A DNA stretch of 64,000 nucleotides. Origin: Plectosphaerella cucumerina (Eukaryota; Ascomycota; Sordariomycetes; Glomerellales; Plectosphaerellaceae). The stretch covers positions 5,952,001-6,016,000 of the forward strand of contig JAGPXD010000001.1 of the NCBI GenBank assembly GCA_020746995.1, given 5' to 3'. Position numbers and translations under genes: made by a program. Shown one piece after another: positions 11,292 through 22,471 of this stretch. Below the pieces are notes generated by a model. The model did not search any database. It was given only the letters and a program-made list of their open reading frames with translations, and had not been told where the DNA came from. Position 1 is the stretch's first letter. Each line of letters begins with the position of its first letter.

Positions 11292-12889
11292 ATGGTAGCG
11301 GGGCTCTTAGCCCGAAGGGCGTGGCGCGCCTGCCCCCGGCGAGATGCCAGGAGATGGTCATCGACATCAACACGGCAACACCTTTTCACCGTCTATGGAA
11401 ACGGAGGCCAGGTAGAACCAACTTTGCACACATTTCCTGAATAATTACTGACAAAAGTCACAGCAAGATCTCATCGACCATGCTGCAGCCCTCTCCAGCC
11501 GCGTGGCCGCAACCCAGGATGCACTCGTCATCCTCGCCTCCCGCAGCCATGCCAGGTGGCTCACGGACACGGACTTCATGTCAGAATTCCTCAGCTCCGT
11601 GACAAACCCCGCCGAGGACCAAGAAATTCACGTCGTGGCCGCCGCCGTCGACGGCCTCCTGCCGCAAAACCCCTTCACCAAGGCTCGTCAGGGCTTCTCC
11701 ATCTGCCGAGGCACACTCGACGGCCTCCTCCCCGGTCTCTGGACGGGGGACGCCGCGCCCACAACCAGCAGAGGAGTAGAAGGCGACGCGGCCCTCTTCT
11801 TCGAAACGAAATGTCGCCTCACCTCCGCCGCGCCTGCATCGTCACCACTCACCGTCACAGTGCCCCTGGCCAACACAGTGTTCCAGAATAACAGGCAGTC
11901 GACCCTCTTGGCCAGCCGCTGGCGGCGGTCTGAGACGGGCAGGCTCCTCGAGCTCGCCAAAATGGTCTCCAAGCAGACCCAGAACGTGTCCTACGCGGGC
12001 GACGGCACCCCGCGGCCCACGGCCGCAGTCCATCTCCCCTTTGGGCCCGTGACGGTCCCCCGCGTCATCGCCGCGGGGCTGGGCAACATTGTCCGGCAGA
12101 TTGAGGTGGATGGCGCGCCGACGCCCGCGTCGAGGGAGCTCGAGGATGCGGTCCAGGCGCTTTACGACCGGTGGGCGGCGAGAGGCCATCCCCTTCAGGG
12201 ACCGTTGAGTGTTTGGGCCGTCGTCATTCCCCCGGGTGCAGTTGACGAGGCAGGGCTGTCTGGTCTGGCGGCATGGCAGAAGGATGTTGCGAGCCGGCCG
12301 GATATGGCGTCTGAGCTGCAGGCCACGGGACAGGCGTCTGAGTTGGTCGTGCCGCTCCTACAAAAGGGTGCGCGTGTCTACCGAGTTCGTAAGTCTTTTC
12401 CCCATCCATCCGATTTTTTTGTAGCAAGTCTAACAAACGTTCCCACGAAAAGTCAGCGGCGGAGGCGGCTGGGGCAAAAAGGCAGGCCTGCTCTCGCTGG
12501 AGCCGGACACAAAATTCGCCATGCCCGGCGACGAAGAGGGTCTCGACTCGTTCATGCGCTCCTTCGCGGGCGGCGACGCCGAGTCACATGACCTGGACGT
12601 CGTGGCGCCCGGCTCAGTGATCCAATACTACGTACAGCCGCTGCTGGAGGAAAAGGCGGCGAGCGGTGGCGACGAAATATTTACGACCGGAGCGGCTTTC
12701 GGGACGTCGAGGTGGTTCACGGAAGACGTTGCCAGCGGGGGCGGTGTTAACTCCGATTGGACGGCAACGCCGGGTCTCTTTGGCGGTGTTTCTGAGATGG
12801 GGCTGTACATTTCGGACGGACAGGCCGGCGCGGGCGGAGGTCTGATGCAGACTAAGCTCAGCGTGCCGGACACCTTTATCAGGGTCTAA
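11292..12889 (+). CDS. Mitochondrially targeted FIST-like conserved protein, 493 aa
   Basis: Three exons: 11292-11411, 11464-12388 and 12453-12889. The first 35 residues form a good mitochondrial presequence: many Arg and Ala, no acid near the start, and RRWSSTS as a possible cleavage region. The next part (LVILASRSHA, then VVAAAVDGLLP and FSICRGTLDGLLPGLW) resembles the N-terminal half of FIST sensor domains. The last exon begins with a glycine motif, SGGGGWGKK-GLLSLEP, that I believe is conserved in fungal homologues. The reaction, if any, is unknown. The second intron needs an AAG acceptor at 12452: the CAG ending at 12456 would shift the frame and destroy the SGGGGWG motif. Family assignment is tentative; coding status is firm. 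Confidence 0.8.
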
Positions 12890-13610
12890 GTTGACCTGGA
12901 CCGCCTCGCGTGGGGGGCTGAGCAGACCCATGGCTGTAGCATTATTTGTTAAACTAGGTAAACGTCGGGTTAAGTGAGGACATACGATTCGGGTTGGGAC
13001 ACTTCCACCTCCTGACGCGCAAAACTGCATCCCCATGGACGAGAGAATGAGGGGGATCCAGAAACGCATGTTCCGCCTTCGCGAGCCAGCAACCCCGCAG
13101 GCTTGTGCCTAGGAAGGCCCCCTGTAGAGAGGTCCGAAGCTGCTCGTCACCAGGGGATGATGACTTGCTGGTGACGTCGTGCGGAGGGGTTCCGGTTGTT
13201 TCGATACGACGGAGAGGAGGTAGTTGTAGAGGCCAGACCGCCCCCCCGTCCCCCCCTCGCTGGACATTGTCTTCCGGCCTGCGCTTTGGTGGCGTCTCTC
13301 GGGACGGGAGGGCACAGGCTCCCTAGAAATATTGAGCTCAAGACGCCTGACTGGATAAATATGAGTGTTGAAGGGCACGTAAGCACCTAGGGGGCGTGCC
13401 CTACTTTTTATAAAGTCCGTCGTCGTCGTTCGTGACCGCCGGTGACCGATCCGTGACGATACCATTACGGGCCCCTCGAACCCATCCTTTCCATTCCCAG
13501 AAAGCATACCCCTTGCAGTAGTAAGGGGACGACGTTTGACAGTCCTCCCATTCCCCCATAGAAAGATTTTAAAGATAACCCGAAAAATCCCCACCTGCCA
13601 AAACGACACC
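12890..13610. other. Intergenic, promoter of the Zn(II)2Cys6 gene
   Basis: No gene is supported. A TATA-like TATAAA lies at 13409-13414, about 200 bp before the ATG at 13611, and is the likely core promoter of the transcription factor gene. Confidence 0.5.
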
Positions 13611-15985
13611 ATGTCGTCCTTCAGCCGCCGACCGCTGCTGCCCAAGCCACCCACCGACAACGGAACCCGCGATAATGGCGGCCAAAATGGCCAAAATGGG
13701 CCACCACCGCTGCCCCCGCCACCCCCTCACAAGAGGGAAATGGTCAGGGTCGCATGCCAGGCCTGCCGCGCTCGCAAGATCAAGTGCGACGCCCGCAGAC
13801 CGATATGCTCGCCGTGCATCACGCGCAACCGGAGCTGCGAGTACGAGACCGAGGCCGATGTCGATAGGTACACGAGCCTCAAGAGGAGACACATCCGCCT
13901 CGAAAAGGATCACAGCGAGCTCATGGAGCTCTTCGAAATGATCAAGGTCCGCCCGACGAGAGACGCCCAATCCATCCTCAACCGGGTCGGCTCGACGCAG
14001 GACCTCGGCGACACCCTCTCCTTCGTCAAGCAGGGCGACCTCCTCATCCAGACCGCCGAAGAGAGCCAGTCACCCCTATCTCCCGACAGCTCGCCGGCCG
14101 TGTCGCTGCTGACTTCCCTGCATCCACTGGCCTATCCAGCGCTGGGCCCTCTCGACGAGTGCGACGCCGGCCTCGGCGAAAGGCGCCTGACCTTGATGCA
14201 GGCTCAACCTGGCCGACACGGCAACACCCTGACGCAAGACGACATCGATGCCGCGAGGTAGGCAGACAGCGCAAAATGTCGAGAGTTGTTTGTAACGAGT
14301 TACAGGGATTTATCGAGACGACATCGCCTCGTCGACCATCAGCTTTACAAAGTCTGCGCCAGCCGATGGACGAGCGTCACCGCCGAAGACACCGTAGTCG
14401 CCAACCTCGTCTCGATGTATCTTTCGTGGGACCACGCCACGTGTCGCATCTTCGACGAGAAGTACTTTATCGAACAGCTCGTGTCCGGAGAGGAGGCGTA
14501 CTGCTCCCCTCTGCTCGTCAACGCGATCCTCGCTGTGGCGACGGTACGAGAAACATTTTGTTCCTGCCCATGGATCCCGTGCGAAGAACACCTGCGCGGT
14601 CGAGCGTGGCCAGACTTGAGCTGACGATGCGTTTACAGCTCAACTACAAGGCCGTTGTGCCCCAGCGATCAGCAGATTTGTCGGCGCGCTTCCACCAGGA
14701 GGCGGTACGTCTTTGGCACGCCACTCAGGCTGAAGGCGGCCTGCTGCTCGTCCCGGTCTCGATACTGTTGGATAACTGGTGCAAAGCCGTCGACGATGAG
14801 GCTAGCGGGCACCAGTACCTCTTGCGCGGCATCCAGGTCGCCAAAGAGGTCGGGCTGTTCGACCAGACCTCAGGCATTCGCCGTGGCAGCACGACTTCGC
14901 CCAAGACGAGGAATGGCAGAATGATAATTGCATGGGGTCTCTTTAACTGGCAAGCGTGAGTGTCCCCTCCCGTCTCCGAGGCATACGATCGGCCCTTCTC
15001 TGACGCACGTGTGGCTAGAGTCGACTCCCTTGTCGTGCACCGGGACGACCGATTCTCCCAGCTGCCCGGCATGACCATCACGGGGGACGTCGGCGAGAGC
15101 GCAGCCGAATGGGATTCGTTCCCCCTGATTCGACGGCCGCTGTTGCTAGATAGACATCTCGCTCTGCAGACTCTGTCGGCGCTCTGCATCGTTCTACACC
15201 AGCACCTCGACCTGCGAGCGAGGGTTGAGCGGGCAGACAAAGCGGATAGGCCAGCATATCTGGAGGATGCCAAGGGCATTTTCGTCAATCTGCTCGACTG
15301 GGCCGACAACCTGCCCCCAAGCATGGCCAGGTCAGCCGAATGCCTTCCTTTGGTCATCGACATGCAGTAAGTCCGAGGCCTGTCACCGCATAATAGAGGA
15401 GAGAGAGGCCCTGGCTGACCACACACCGTCCGCGACAGCATGTACTTCCACACGGCAGTCGTAGACCTCTTCGAACCGTTCCGTCGTGGCGAGGCAGGCT
15501 CGAGCGGGCTCGCACACGAGTTGAGCGACGCGTCCTTTTCGCAACTCCGTCGTCTGCTGTACATCCAGCGATACCGTTTCGGAGGCCCGCCTCAGTCGAG
15601 TACCACACTGCACCCGATCCGCGTGCTCACCATCGACCTGCTGGAGCGCATCTCGCAAGTCGATGGACAGTCGGAGGACGAGGAGACTGAGTTTTACGTC
15701 ATTCTTTGCATCGACGCTCTCATGCGGCTGTCGGCTTGCTTCCCGGTGACCAAAACAATCCTCCGTGGGGTCGTCGAGGGAGCCGACATGGTGGGCATGT
15801 GTCTACCGGAGGAGGTGCTGGCCATGTTCCGTGGCGTCGGCGAGGCGTACTTTCGCCGGCCAACTGCTGTGAGCGAGACGGGGAGTGATCAGTCTCCCAT
15901 GGAACTGGATACGGCTGTGGCGGATCCTAGCGAGGCCGTTATGGAGTGGTTGGAGGAGGCGGCATGGAGGCTGAAGCTGCGGTAG
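13611..15985 (+). CDS. Zn(II)2Cys6 fungal transcription factor, 698 aa
   Basis: Five exons: 13611-14257, 14306-14543, 14639-14955, 15019-15366 and 15439-15985, all with GT-AG introns that keep the frame. The Zn cluster is perfect: Cys49, 52, 59, 66, 69 and 76 (C-x2-C-x6-C-x6-C-x2-C-x6-C) with basic residues between the first cysteines. A poly-proline stretch (residues 31-39) precedes it, and a basic linker (TSLKRRHIRLEKDH) that may form the dimerising helix follows. The middle region has the features of the fungal-specific transcription factor domain (VSMYLSWDHATCRIFDEKYF, then WGLFNWQA and MYFHTAVVDLFEPF). It should be a nuclear DNA-binding regulator. The target genes are unknown, and the neighbours give no cluster context. 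It is not obviously NIT4/NirA. Confidence 0.9.
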
Positions 15986-16438
15986 TACCAGGCCGTATGA
16001 GACGAGGTCGCCGTGTTCAGACTGGTGACCGCTGGGAGTTACTGGAGTACAGCGTCAAGACTGATGGCAGTATGAAGGCGGTGGGATGGCGACGGCTTGG
16101 AGTGGCGATGTTGGAATGCAGGTCCAAGGAGGTGAAATCAGAGGTGGACTTGGGAGGTGCACGGAGGTGGAGGTGGAGATAGAGATGGTGGGGGCGGGTA
16201 TTAGGGCGGGGGTGGGCGATGGCGACACTGAACGGAGGGGATGCGTGAGGACGGCAGGACACTGGAAGACATGCCCCGCCGAGCTTCGGCGAGTCACTCC
16301 TTCTCCTTTACACCTACGTACCTGCCTCAACTGTAGCTGCATAATTATACCCCTCTTGTATTCACACATTTGCTCAGTGACACTCACCTCACCCCACCTC
16401 CAAGACCTCAAGCAGTGACCAGAGTCCCCAGCAGCACC
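15986..16438. other. Intergenic, GA-rich
   Basis: 450 bp between the transcription factor stop and the oxidoreductase start. The plus strand is GA-rich (GGTGGAGGTGGAGAT-type low complexity near 16160-16190). Nothing else is supported. Confidence 0.5.
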
Positions 16439-17499
16439 ATGGCCGCACCATCAGCCGTGGCGGTCCTCTCCATCGGAGACATGGGCGTCGGCATCGCCAG
16501 GCTCCTCATCTCCCAGGGCTTCAAGGTCGTCACAAACGTGACCGGAAGAAGGCATGGAAACACCATTCCCTCTGCTTCCCTCACCTGATGCTAACACCCT
16601 CCAGCGAGGACACAAAAACCCGCGCCCGCGAAGCTGGCGTCGAGCTCCTCGACACCGACTCGGAGCTCGTGGCCCGCTCCGCCGTCGTCCTGTCCGTAGT
16701 CCCTCCCCGCGATGCCACCGCCACCGCCCAGCGCATCCTCGACGCCCTCCCCTCGAAGCCAGACCCCGCGCGGAGCCCCCTCTACTTCGCCGACCTGAAC
16801 GCCGTCTCCCCCGCCACGACCTCCGAGATGGCCGCCCTCTTCGCCCGCGCCCCGAGTCCCGTCCGCTTCGTCGACGGCTGCATCCTCGGCGGTCCGCCCC
16901 GGCAAACTTCCGCCGCAGACCCGGGCACCAACGCCACCACCGCCGACGACGCCGTACCCTCCGTGCCCGGATGGGTCACCCCCAGCATCCCCACGTCCGG
17001 CCCGCACCCCATTCCCTCCATCCCCGACATTGGCGAGCGCCTGTCCACCGCCCTGGGCGCCTCGCACATCTCCCCCGTCGTCGGCGCCGCCTCGGGCCTC
17101 AAGATGTGCTTCGCCTCCCTGTCCAAGGGCTTCACCGCCCTGGCCGTCGAGTCCTTCACCACCGCCCACCGGCTGGGCGTGTTGCCGCACCTGCGCGCCG
17201 AGCTCGCCTCTCGCCTGCCCCAGCACGCACAGCTGGCCGAGCGCTCCGTTGTCACCATGCCGCCAAAGGCTTATCGCTGGGTGCGCGAGATGGAAGAGAT
17301 TAGTGCCACCCACCGCGAGGACGGCGGCTTCGCCGATGAGGCTATGTTCCGCGGTGCTGCGGGCATTTACCGCACCATCGCCGAAGACACTGTGCTTGGC
17401 GACGAGAAGATCGGCAAAAGGAAGAGAGGCACCACCCTCGAGGACCTGGCCGCTGCCGTGTCCGAGGGGCTGGACAAGAAGCGCAAAAAGACCGAGTAG
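16439..17499 (+). CDS. 6-phosphogluconate-dehydrogenase-like NAD(P) oxidoreductase (DUF1932 type), 335 aa
   Basis: Two exons, 16439-16551 and 16605-17499. An N-terminal Rossmann fold is shown by VAVLSIGDMGVGIARLL (Gly13, Gly16, Gly18) and a second strand ending VTNVTGRSEDT. The C-terminal half (AASGLKMCFASLSKGFTALAVES) fits the helical domain of the 6PGDH/beta-hydroxyacid dehydrogenase superfamily, DUF1932 subgroup. It should reduce or oxidise a small hydroxyacid using NAD(P); the substrate cannot be read from sequence. The C-terminus is Lys-rich (KIGKRKRG, KKRKKTE), which might be a nuclear signal or a fungal extension. The intron appears to be GC-AG: the donor AAG|GCATGG restores the conserved TGRSEDT motif. 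No GT donor with the CAG acceptor keeps the frame. Confidence 0.87.
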
Positions 17500-17742
17500 G
17501 GCTTGATTTTCGCCCCATGCCTCCCTGGCACTTCTTCCATCTTTGCTAGACACACCAATGGCCCCGGAACGGGTTGGGAAAGCGCAGTGATTTTTCATAA
17601 GCTATGATGAGTACTGGTGATGACAAGGCCGGCCTAACCCTCGCTCCGACGCCTTTTCGCACAATCTTTACCTCGGCCGAGGCTCCTTCTTCTATACACT
17701 GGCTGACTTGACGTGTCGCGCCGTCGACGTCTGAGATTGCTC

Positions 17743-19398
17743 CTACTCAATCATGTCGATATCATCACCTCCAGCGGCAGGCGCCGCGGGAGCATTGCTA
17801 GTCGCGGGAGCAGCAGCCGGGGCGGCTGAGCTGTCGCCGTTGCCGCCGAAGTAGTCTGCCATCTCGGCATCAAGCTCTTCCTGCGTCTTCTTGACCCTTC
17901 TGTTGCCACCGCGGGGCCCGTCGCTCTGTTGGCCACGGCCACCACCCTCGCGCCGGGCGCCGGGGCGACGTCCGCCGCCGCCACGCTCGCGTCTCCTGGG
18001 GCTGCGATTCCGCGACCCGGGAACGTAGCGATCTATGCCCCTTTCCGCGGCGTCGTCGATATCCTGGTTGCGTCCCGGGGATCGGGACCGGCCACGACCA
18101 GAGGGCCTGGACACGCGCTCCGACAGAGGACGGCCGGGCATAACGGCCGTGTCGAAAGGGTTGCGTCCACCGCCGCCGCCGCCGCGACCCCGGCCACCAC
18201 CATGGTTAGGCACGAGATGAAGTCGGATAGGCTGGCCTGTCATGGGAGATCAGTACCGATTCTTCGACGGGCAAGGAAGGAGGCGGGGTGCTTACCGTTA
18301 GCATTGGCGCCGTCAAACTCGCGGATGGCCGCCCGCGCATCTTCAGGCTCCTCGTAGGTCACGTAGGCAACGCCCTCGGACCTGCCAGCACGGTCGTACA
18401 GAAGGACCAGCTTGCTGACGGGGCCGATCCGGGTGAACAGACCCTGTGTGAGTGTCAGTATTGGCTTGCTAGTACTGGGAGTGTGGTCGGCCGGGGCAGG
18501 CACGCACGTCGAGGTCCGTCTCGTTGAGGTCGTAGTGCAGGTTCTCGACCTTGAGCTTGGAAGTCGTCGAGTCGCTGTGCAGGCAGGCATGGTCAGAGTA
18601 GAGCCTCTTGAGAAAGAACTGGGCGTTCGATACTTACATCTCGGGAGACTCTCGGCGACGGCGCGGGGCCGATCGACCACCTCCTGGAGACACGTCAACA
18701 AGCTGCCTATGATGCATGGCGACAGAGTGCCGTACTGTAATCGTCTTCGTAACGGTCATGGACCCATTCACTGCAGTACTTGGTCAGCATGCGCGGGCGA
18801 GAGATGTTCATCGGCATCGGAAGCATACCTGTCAAGGTTGCGGGGTTCTTCGCGGTAAGACTGTGGGAAGCGGCCGATACCCGTTAGCTGGGGTTCGTCA
18901 GGGAGAAGCAGATGCTCCCTCCCAGATTGTCTGGCGGCTGTCGAACACATGGAGCTGACTGGAGTCGCTGAAGAGTCGAGAGGCCGGGACAAGGTTTAGG
19001 AGGAAGGGAGGGCGGGAGGTGCAACCTGGGCAGCGACAGTCAGGGCCTGTTGAGGAGCCAAGGGGGCGAAGGAGTGGAATCTCGGCGCTTACCTTTCTGA
19101 TTCCATCTCTGGGATAATCATTGCGCTCGCTGCGGTCGTTGCGCCTCGGCGGGCGGTCAGCGCCACTGTCGTTGCCGCCGTCGCGTCGGCCTCGGCGGTT
19201 GTTGCCGCGAGGGTTGTCCTTTCGCTACGTGATGTTAGACAATGAGGGAAACACCGGGTGTTGCTCGACAATCGAAATGAAGGGCGATCAAGGATTGGGG
19301 TGGTCGAGGTTGCTGGTGGTGGACCATGGGATCGGGTGACGGCGGCGTACCTTCTCAGCGAGGATCTCGTCGAGGCTGCGATCCATGTTTGCCGCCAT
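17743..19398 (-). CDS. yra1: Yra1/ALYREF mRNA export adaptor (RRM protein), 333 aa
   Basis: Eight exons on the minus strand: 19398-19351, 19224-19093, 18860-18829, 18770-18736, 18683-18638, 18574-18508, 18443-18296 and 18236-17743; every joint keeps the frame. The N-terminus MDRSLDEILAEKR matches the REF N-box. An RRM spans about residues 103-178, with RNP2 LKVENL and RNP1 SEGVAYVTY. Arg/Gly-rich stretches follow, and the end carries ELDAEMADYFGG, the C-terminal box that binds the UAP56/Sub2 helicase. Yra1 (Mlo3 in S. pombe) joins TREX and hands mRNA to the Mex67 export receptor. Seven introns is many for the family; intron 2 is 232 bp. In yeast YRA1 is autoregulated through its intron, so the long 5' introns may be regulatory. 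Convergent with the oxidoreductase gene (243 bp apart). Confidence 0.93.
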
Positions 19399-20123
19399 TG
19401 TGTCGGATTGCTTTGATGGCCCGAAACAAAAAGGTGAACTCAGCTCACGGGATGCGTGAAGGGTCAGCTGTTGCAGTGTCTGACCGTGGCGAATGGATCA
19501 AGGACACGATGGTGATGATGATGCTCGAGTCACGGAGCGGATTCGAGGCACGGTTGCAACGAGAACTGAACGTCGAGGTCCCAGGCTCAGGGACATGGAA
19601 GGCACCAACAAGGCAGGCGGTCAGAACGCCAGCCACAGGTGTGGAACGACCTTGGCGCCTGCAGAAACGGCTCTCGGTGCCGACCCCGGGCAGATCTGAT
19701 GCCACAACTCCATATTAGGTAATCTCGCCAAGAAGCCGCTAGACTCTATCCGTCGTCCCGACTCGACAGCTCAGCGTCCTTCTGGACAGTGCATCCAATT
19801 CATCCCTGACAAGCACAGTCGGCTGGCTTCCCATCTGGCATCTTTGTATCTGCGACTCAGCGCCCGGACGACAAAACCTGACCACGGCCACCGACCGGAA
19901 AGTCGACTGCCCTGCGCCGAAACTGTGGCCCTCGCATAACCATCGCCTTCGTTCCACCTCGTTCATTCAACGCCATCGAAGCGCATTGGAACCGCCACGC
20001 ACGCCGCATCGCCCGCCTGCGCCAACTCCCCTCCTCCGACACCACCTCCTGCGCTCCAGTTCGCACCGCCAAGCGGACCCCTACATGAATTCCCTGCGCC
20101 CGACAATCGCGTGAGACCGCACC
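19399..20123. other. Divergent promoter between yra1 and anp1
   Basis: 725 bp between two divergent starts. No gene is supported. The last 300 bp before anp1 are C-rich (typical 5' leader). Confidence 0.5.
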
Positions 20124-21306
20124 ATGGCCCGGCCCCTGGGGTCAGTCCGCCTGAAGAAGGCCAACCCGGTTACCCTTCTTCTTGGTGCCGTCCTCTGCAT
20201 CTTCATCGTCGTCTTCCTCGTCCTGCCCACCAGCTCGTCGACGTCGAAGCCCGCCAAGGGGAAGCCCGCCGCCGCCGCATCCAACCACCACCTCTCCCCT
20301 CCGACATCCCCCTACCGAAGGTCAGATGGCCAAGAGCTGGGACCGCCGCCCGTTATGCGGTACAACCTGAACAATGTCACAATCACCGCCGACCCAATCG
20401 GCAACCGCGAGGCCGTCCTCATCCTGACGCCGATGGCCCGTTTCTACCAGCAGTACTGGGACAACCTGCTCAAGCTGGACTACCCCCACGACCTCATCAC
20501 CCTCGGCTTCATCCTGCCCAAGACGAAGGAGGGCAACGCCGCCACCTCAGCCCTGCAGGCCCAGATCAGCAAGACCCAGCGCTACGGCCCCGAGGCCCTG
20601 CGCTTCAAGAGCATCGTCATCCTGCGCCAGGACTTTGAACAGCCCATCCAGTCCCAGGACGAGGCCGAGCGCCACAAGATGCAGAACCAGAAGCCGCGTC
20701 GCGCAGCCATGTCAAAGGCCCGCAACTCGCTCCTCTTCACAACCCTCGGACCCCAGACCTCGTGGGTCCTCTGGCTCGACGCCGACATCATCGAGACGCC
20801 CCCCTCCCTCATCCAGGACCTCGCCTCCCACGACAAGCCCCTCATCGTCCCCAACTGCTTCCAGCGCTACAAGAACGACGAGACCAACAAGATGGAGGAG
20901 CGCCCTTACGACTACAACAGCTGGCAGGACAGCGAGATCGCCCAGAAGATGGGCGAGCAGATGAGCCGCGACGACATCCTCCTCGAGGGCTACCACGACA
21001 TGCCCACATATCGCACCCTCATGGCGTATATGACCGCAGAGGACAAGGACAACCGGTACGAGGTCCCGCTGGACGGCGTCGGTGGCACCGCCCTGCTGGT
21101 AAAGGCCGACGTCCACCGCGACGGCGCCATGTTCCCCCCCTTCTCCTTCTACCACCTCATCGAGACTGAGGGTTTCGCAAAGATGGCCAAGCGCCTAGGC
21201 TGGCAGGCCTGGGGTCTGCCCAATTACAAGGTATGCTTAATTGTCCCTACACTTTCCCATAAGATCAGGTGCTGACTCTCGCCAGGTCTACCACTACAAC
21301 GAGTGA
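20124..21306 (+). CDS. anp1: Anp1-type subunit of Golgi mannan polymerase II complex, 375 aa
   Basis: Two exons, 20124-21230 and 21286-21306; the second adds only VYHYNE. It is a type II Golgi membrane protein with a short basic cytosolic tail (VRLKKANP) and one membrane anchor (about residues 15-36), followed by a Pro/Ser stem. The catalytic region belongs to the Anp1/Mnn9/Van1 family (GT62) and carries the metal-binding DxD motif in WLDADI (Asp219, Asp221). The complex extends the alpha-1,6-mannan backbone of N-glycans. Anp1, Mnn9 and Van1 are paralogues; I favour Anp1 from the N-terminal RPLGSVRLKKANP, but cannot exclude a Van1 name. The C-terminal hexapeptide exon was placed because the first exon frame otherwise runs into intron sequence (GTATGC...CCAG). 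Confidence 0.88.
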
Positions 21307-21841
21307 CCTACGATGTACCGATCTAAGCTCGCACAGCGGGCGCAAAAATCTATAGAGCTCTGCTTTTGCAGATGGCGCGTGAAGAGGCACAGGGTCTCAC
21401 CACGACGGCTGACGAAAGACGACGCCGGTTTCGTTCTCGGCCCCGGTGTCAGCTGCGCCGTTGCGTGTGGTTGAAGGCAGATTGCGAGCATAGGCCGGCC
21501 ACAGCGGCTGCGGCTTTCGAACTTGGAAAGCGATCAGGCCATGAATGCTATTGTCCAATTGTTGTATTATATCCAGCACGACACCCAACGAAGAAGGGTC
21601 TAGGAGTTGGGAAATGAGGCTACTCAGCGCGAGGCCTCGCCATGTTACAATGCTTTTCATGTCAAATTGCGACCCCTGCTGTGCCTTGATATCCATGTCG
21701 CCAGGACTCGCTGGAACGCGGGCCATACCCTGAAGAACCCCAGTGCCCTGAGACATGAATGTCTCTGCGATCTGCCACGCCGACATGCCCCCGTCCCGAA
21801 CCCAATCTCCACGGCCATCTCCGCCGCCCATGAACGCATTC
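21307..21841. other. Convergent intergenic region, anp1/pex4
   Basis: 535 bp holding the 3' ends of two convergent genes. No supported gene or RNA. Confidence 0.5.
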
Positions 21842-22471
21842 CTACGGCCCCTCGTACCTCCCCTCGTCGCCCTCCACCCAACACTCCACCAGCGCTCGCG
21901 CGCCCACCGCGTCTCCGCCCCTCAGCAGCGCCGCCACATCCACGTTCAGCGGGCTGTCCACGCCGGGGTAGCTCAGCAGCGACCGCACCGCCCGCACGCT
22001 CTCCAGCACGCTGTAGGCCGGCGTCCACGCCCCCTTGAGCAGGTCGAGGCAGATCTCTCCCGTGTCCAGGGCCACGTTGGCGTGGACTATCGGCGTGACG
22101 AAGCGGATCTTGGGTGGGTGCAGGGGGTACGTTTGCGGGATCTGGATGGCGAGGAGCCAGCGTCCTTCTGTGCGATGGTTAGCGCAACTGAATCTCTGCT
22201 AAACATGTATCTCTCCTGTCGTGACAACGGAGGGGGAGACTGGGGGTTTAGGAGACGTACTCTCGTAGCCACCGCCCACGCCTCGGCCATTGATCACGGC
22301 TTCCCAGCTCAGCAGGTCCTCGTCGCCTACGGGCCCGAGCCGCTCCACGCCGCGCTCGTCCACCTGCTCGGCGCGCCAGACGTCCATCTCCTTCAGAAGC
22401 CTCTTCGTCGCGTTGCGGTGGCTGGCCGCAGCGGTGCCCTTCTCCGGTAGGTCTTGAATCTTCCACGACAT
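21842..22471 (-). CDS. pex4: Peroxisomal ubiquitin-conjugating enzyme Pex4, 178 aa
   Basis: Two exons, 22471-22261 and 22167-21842, phase-1 intron (GTACGT...CAG). This is a UBC-fold E2. It has the helix ATKRLLKEMD, the WLLAIQIPQTYPLHPPKIRF beta-sheet block, and the active-site region VHANVALDTGEICLDLLKGAWTPA with catalytic Cys110. HAN stands in place of the usual HPN. The C-terminal helices LESVRAVRSLL and SPLNVDVAALLRGGD are characteristic of Pex4. Pex4 monoubiquitinates the import receptor Pex5 at the peroxisome membrane, where it is anchored by Pex22, allowing receptor recycling. The length is near the family norm. A convergent partner of anp1. Confidence 0.92.

Noticed and set aside
16591..17598. 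335-aa minus-strand frame over the oxidoreductase
   Set aside because: Gly-rich antisense shadow; the plus strand has a clear Rossmann protein.
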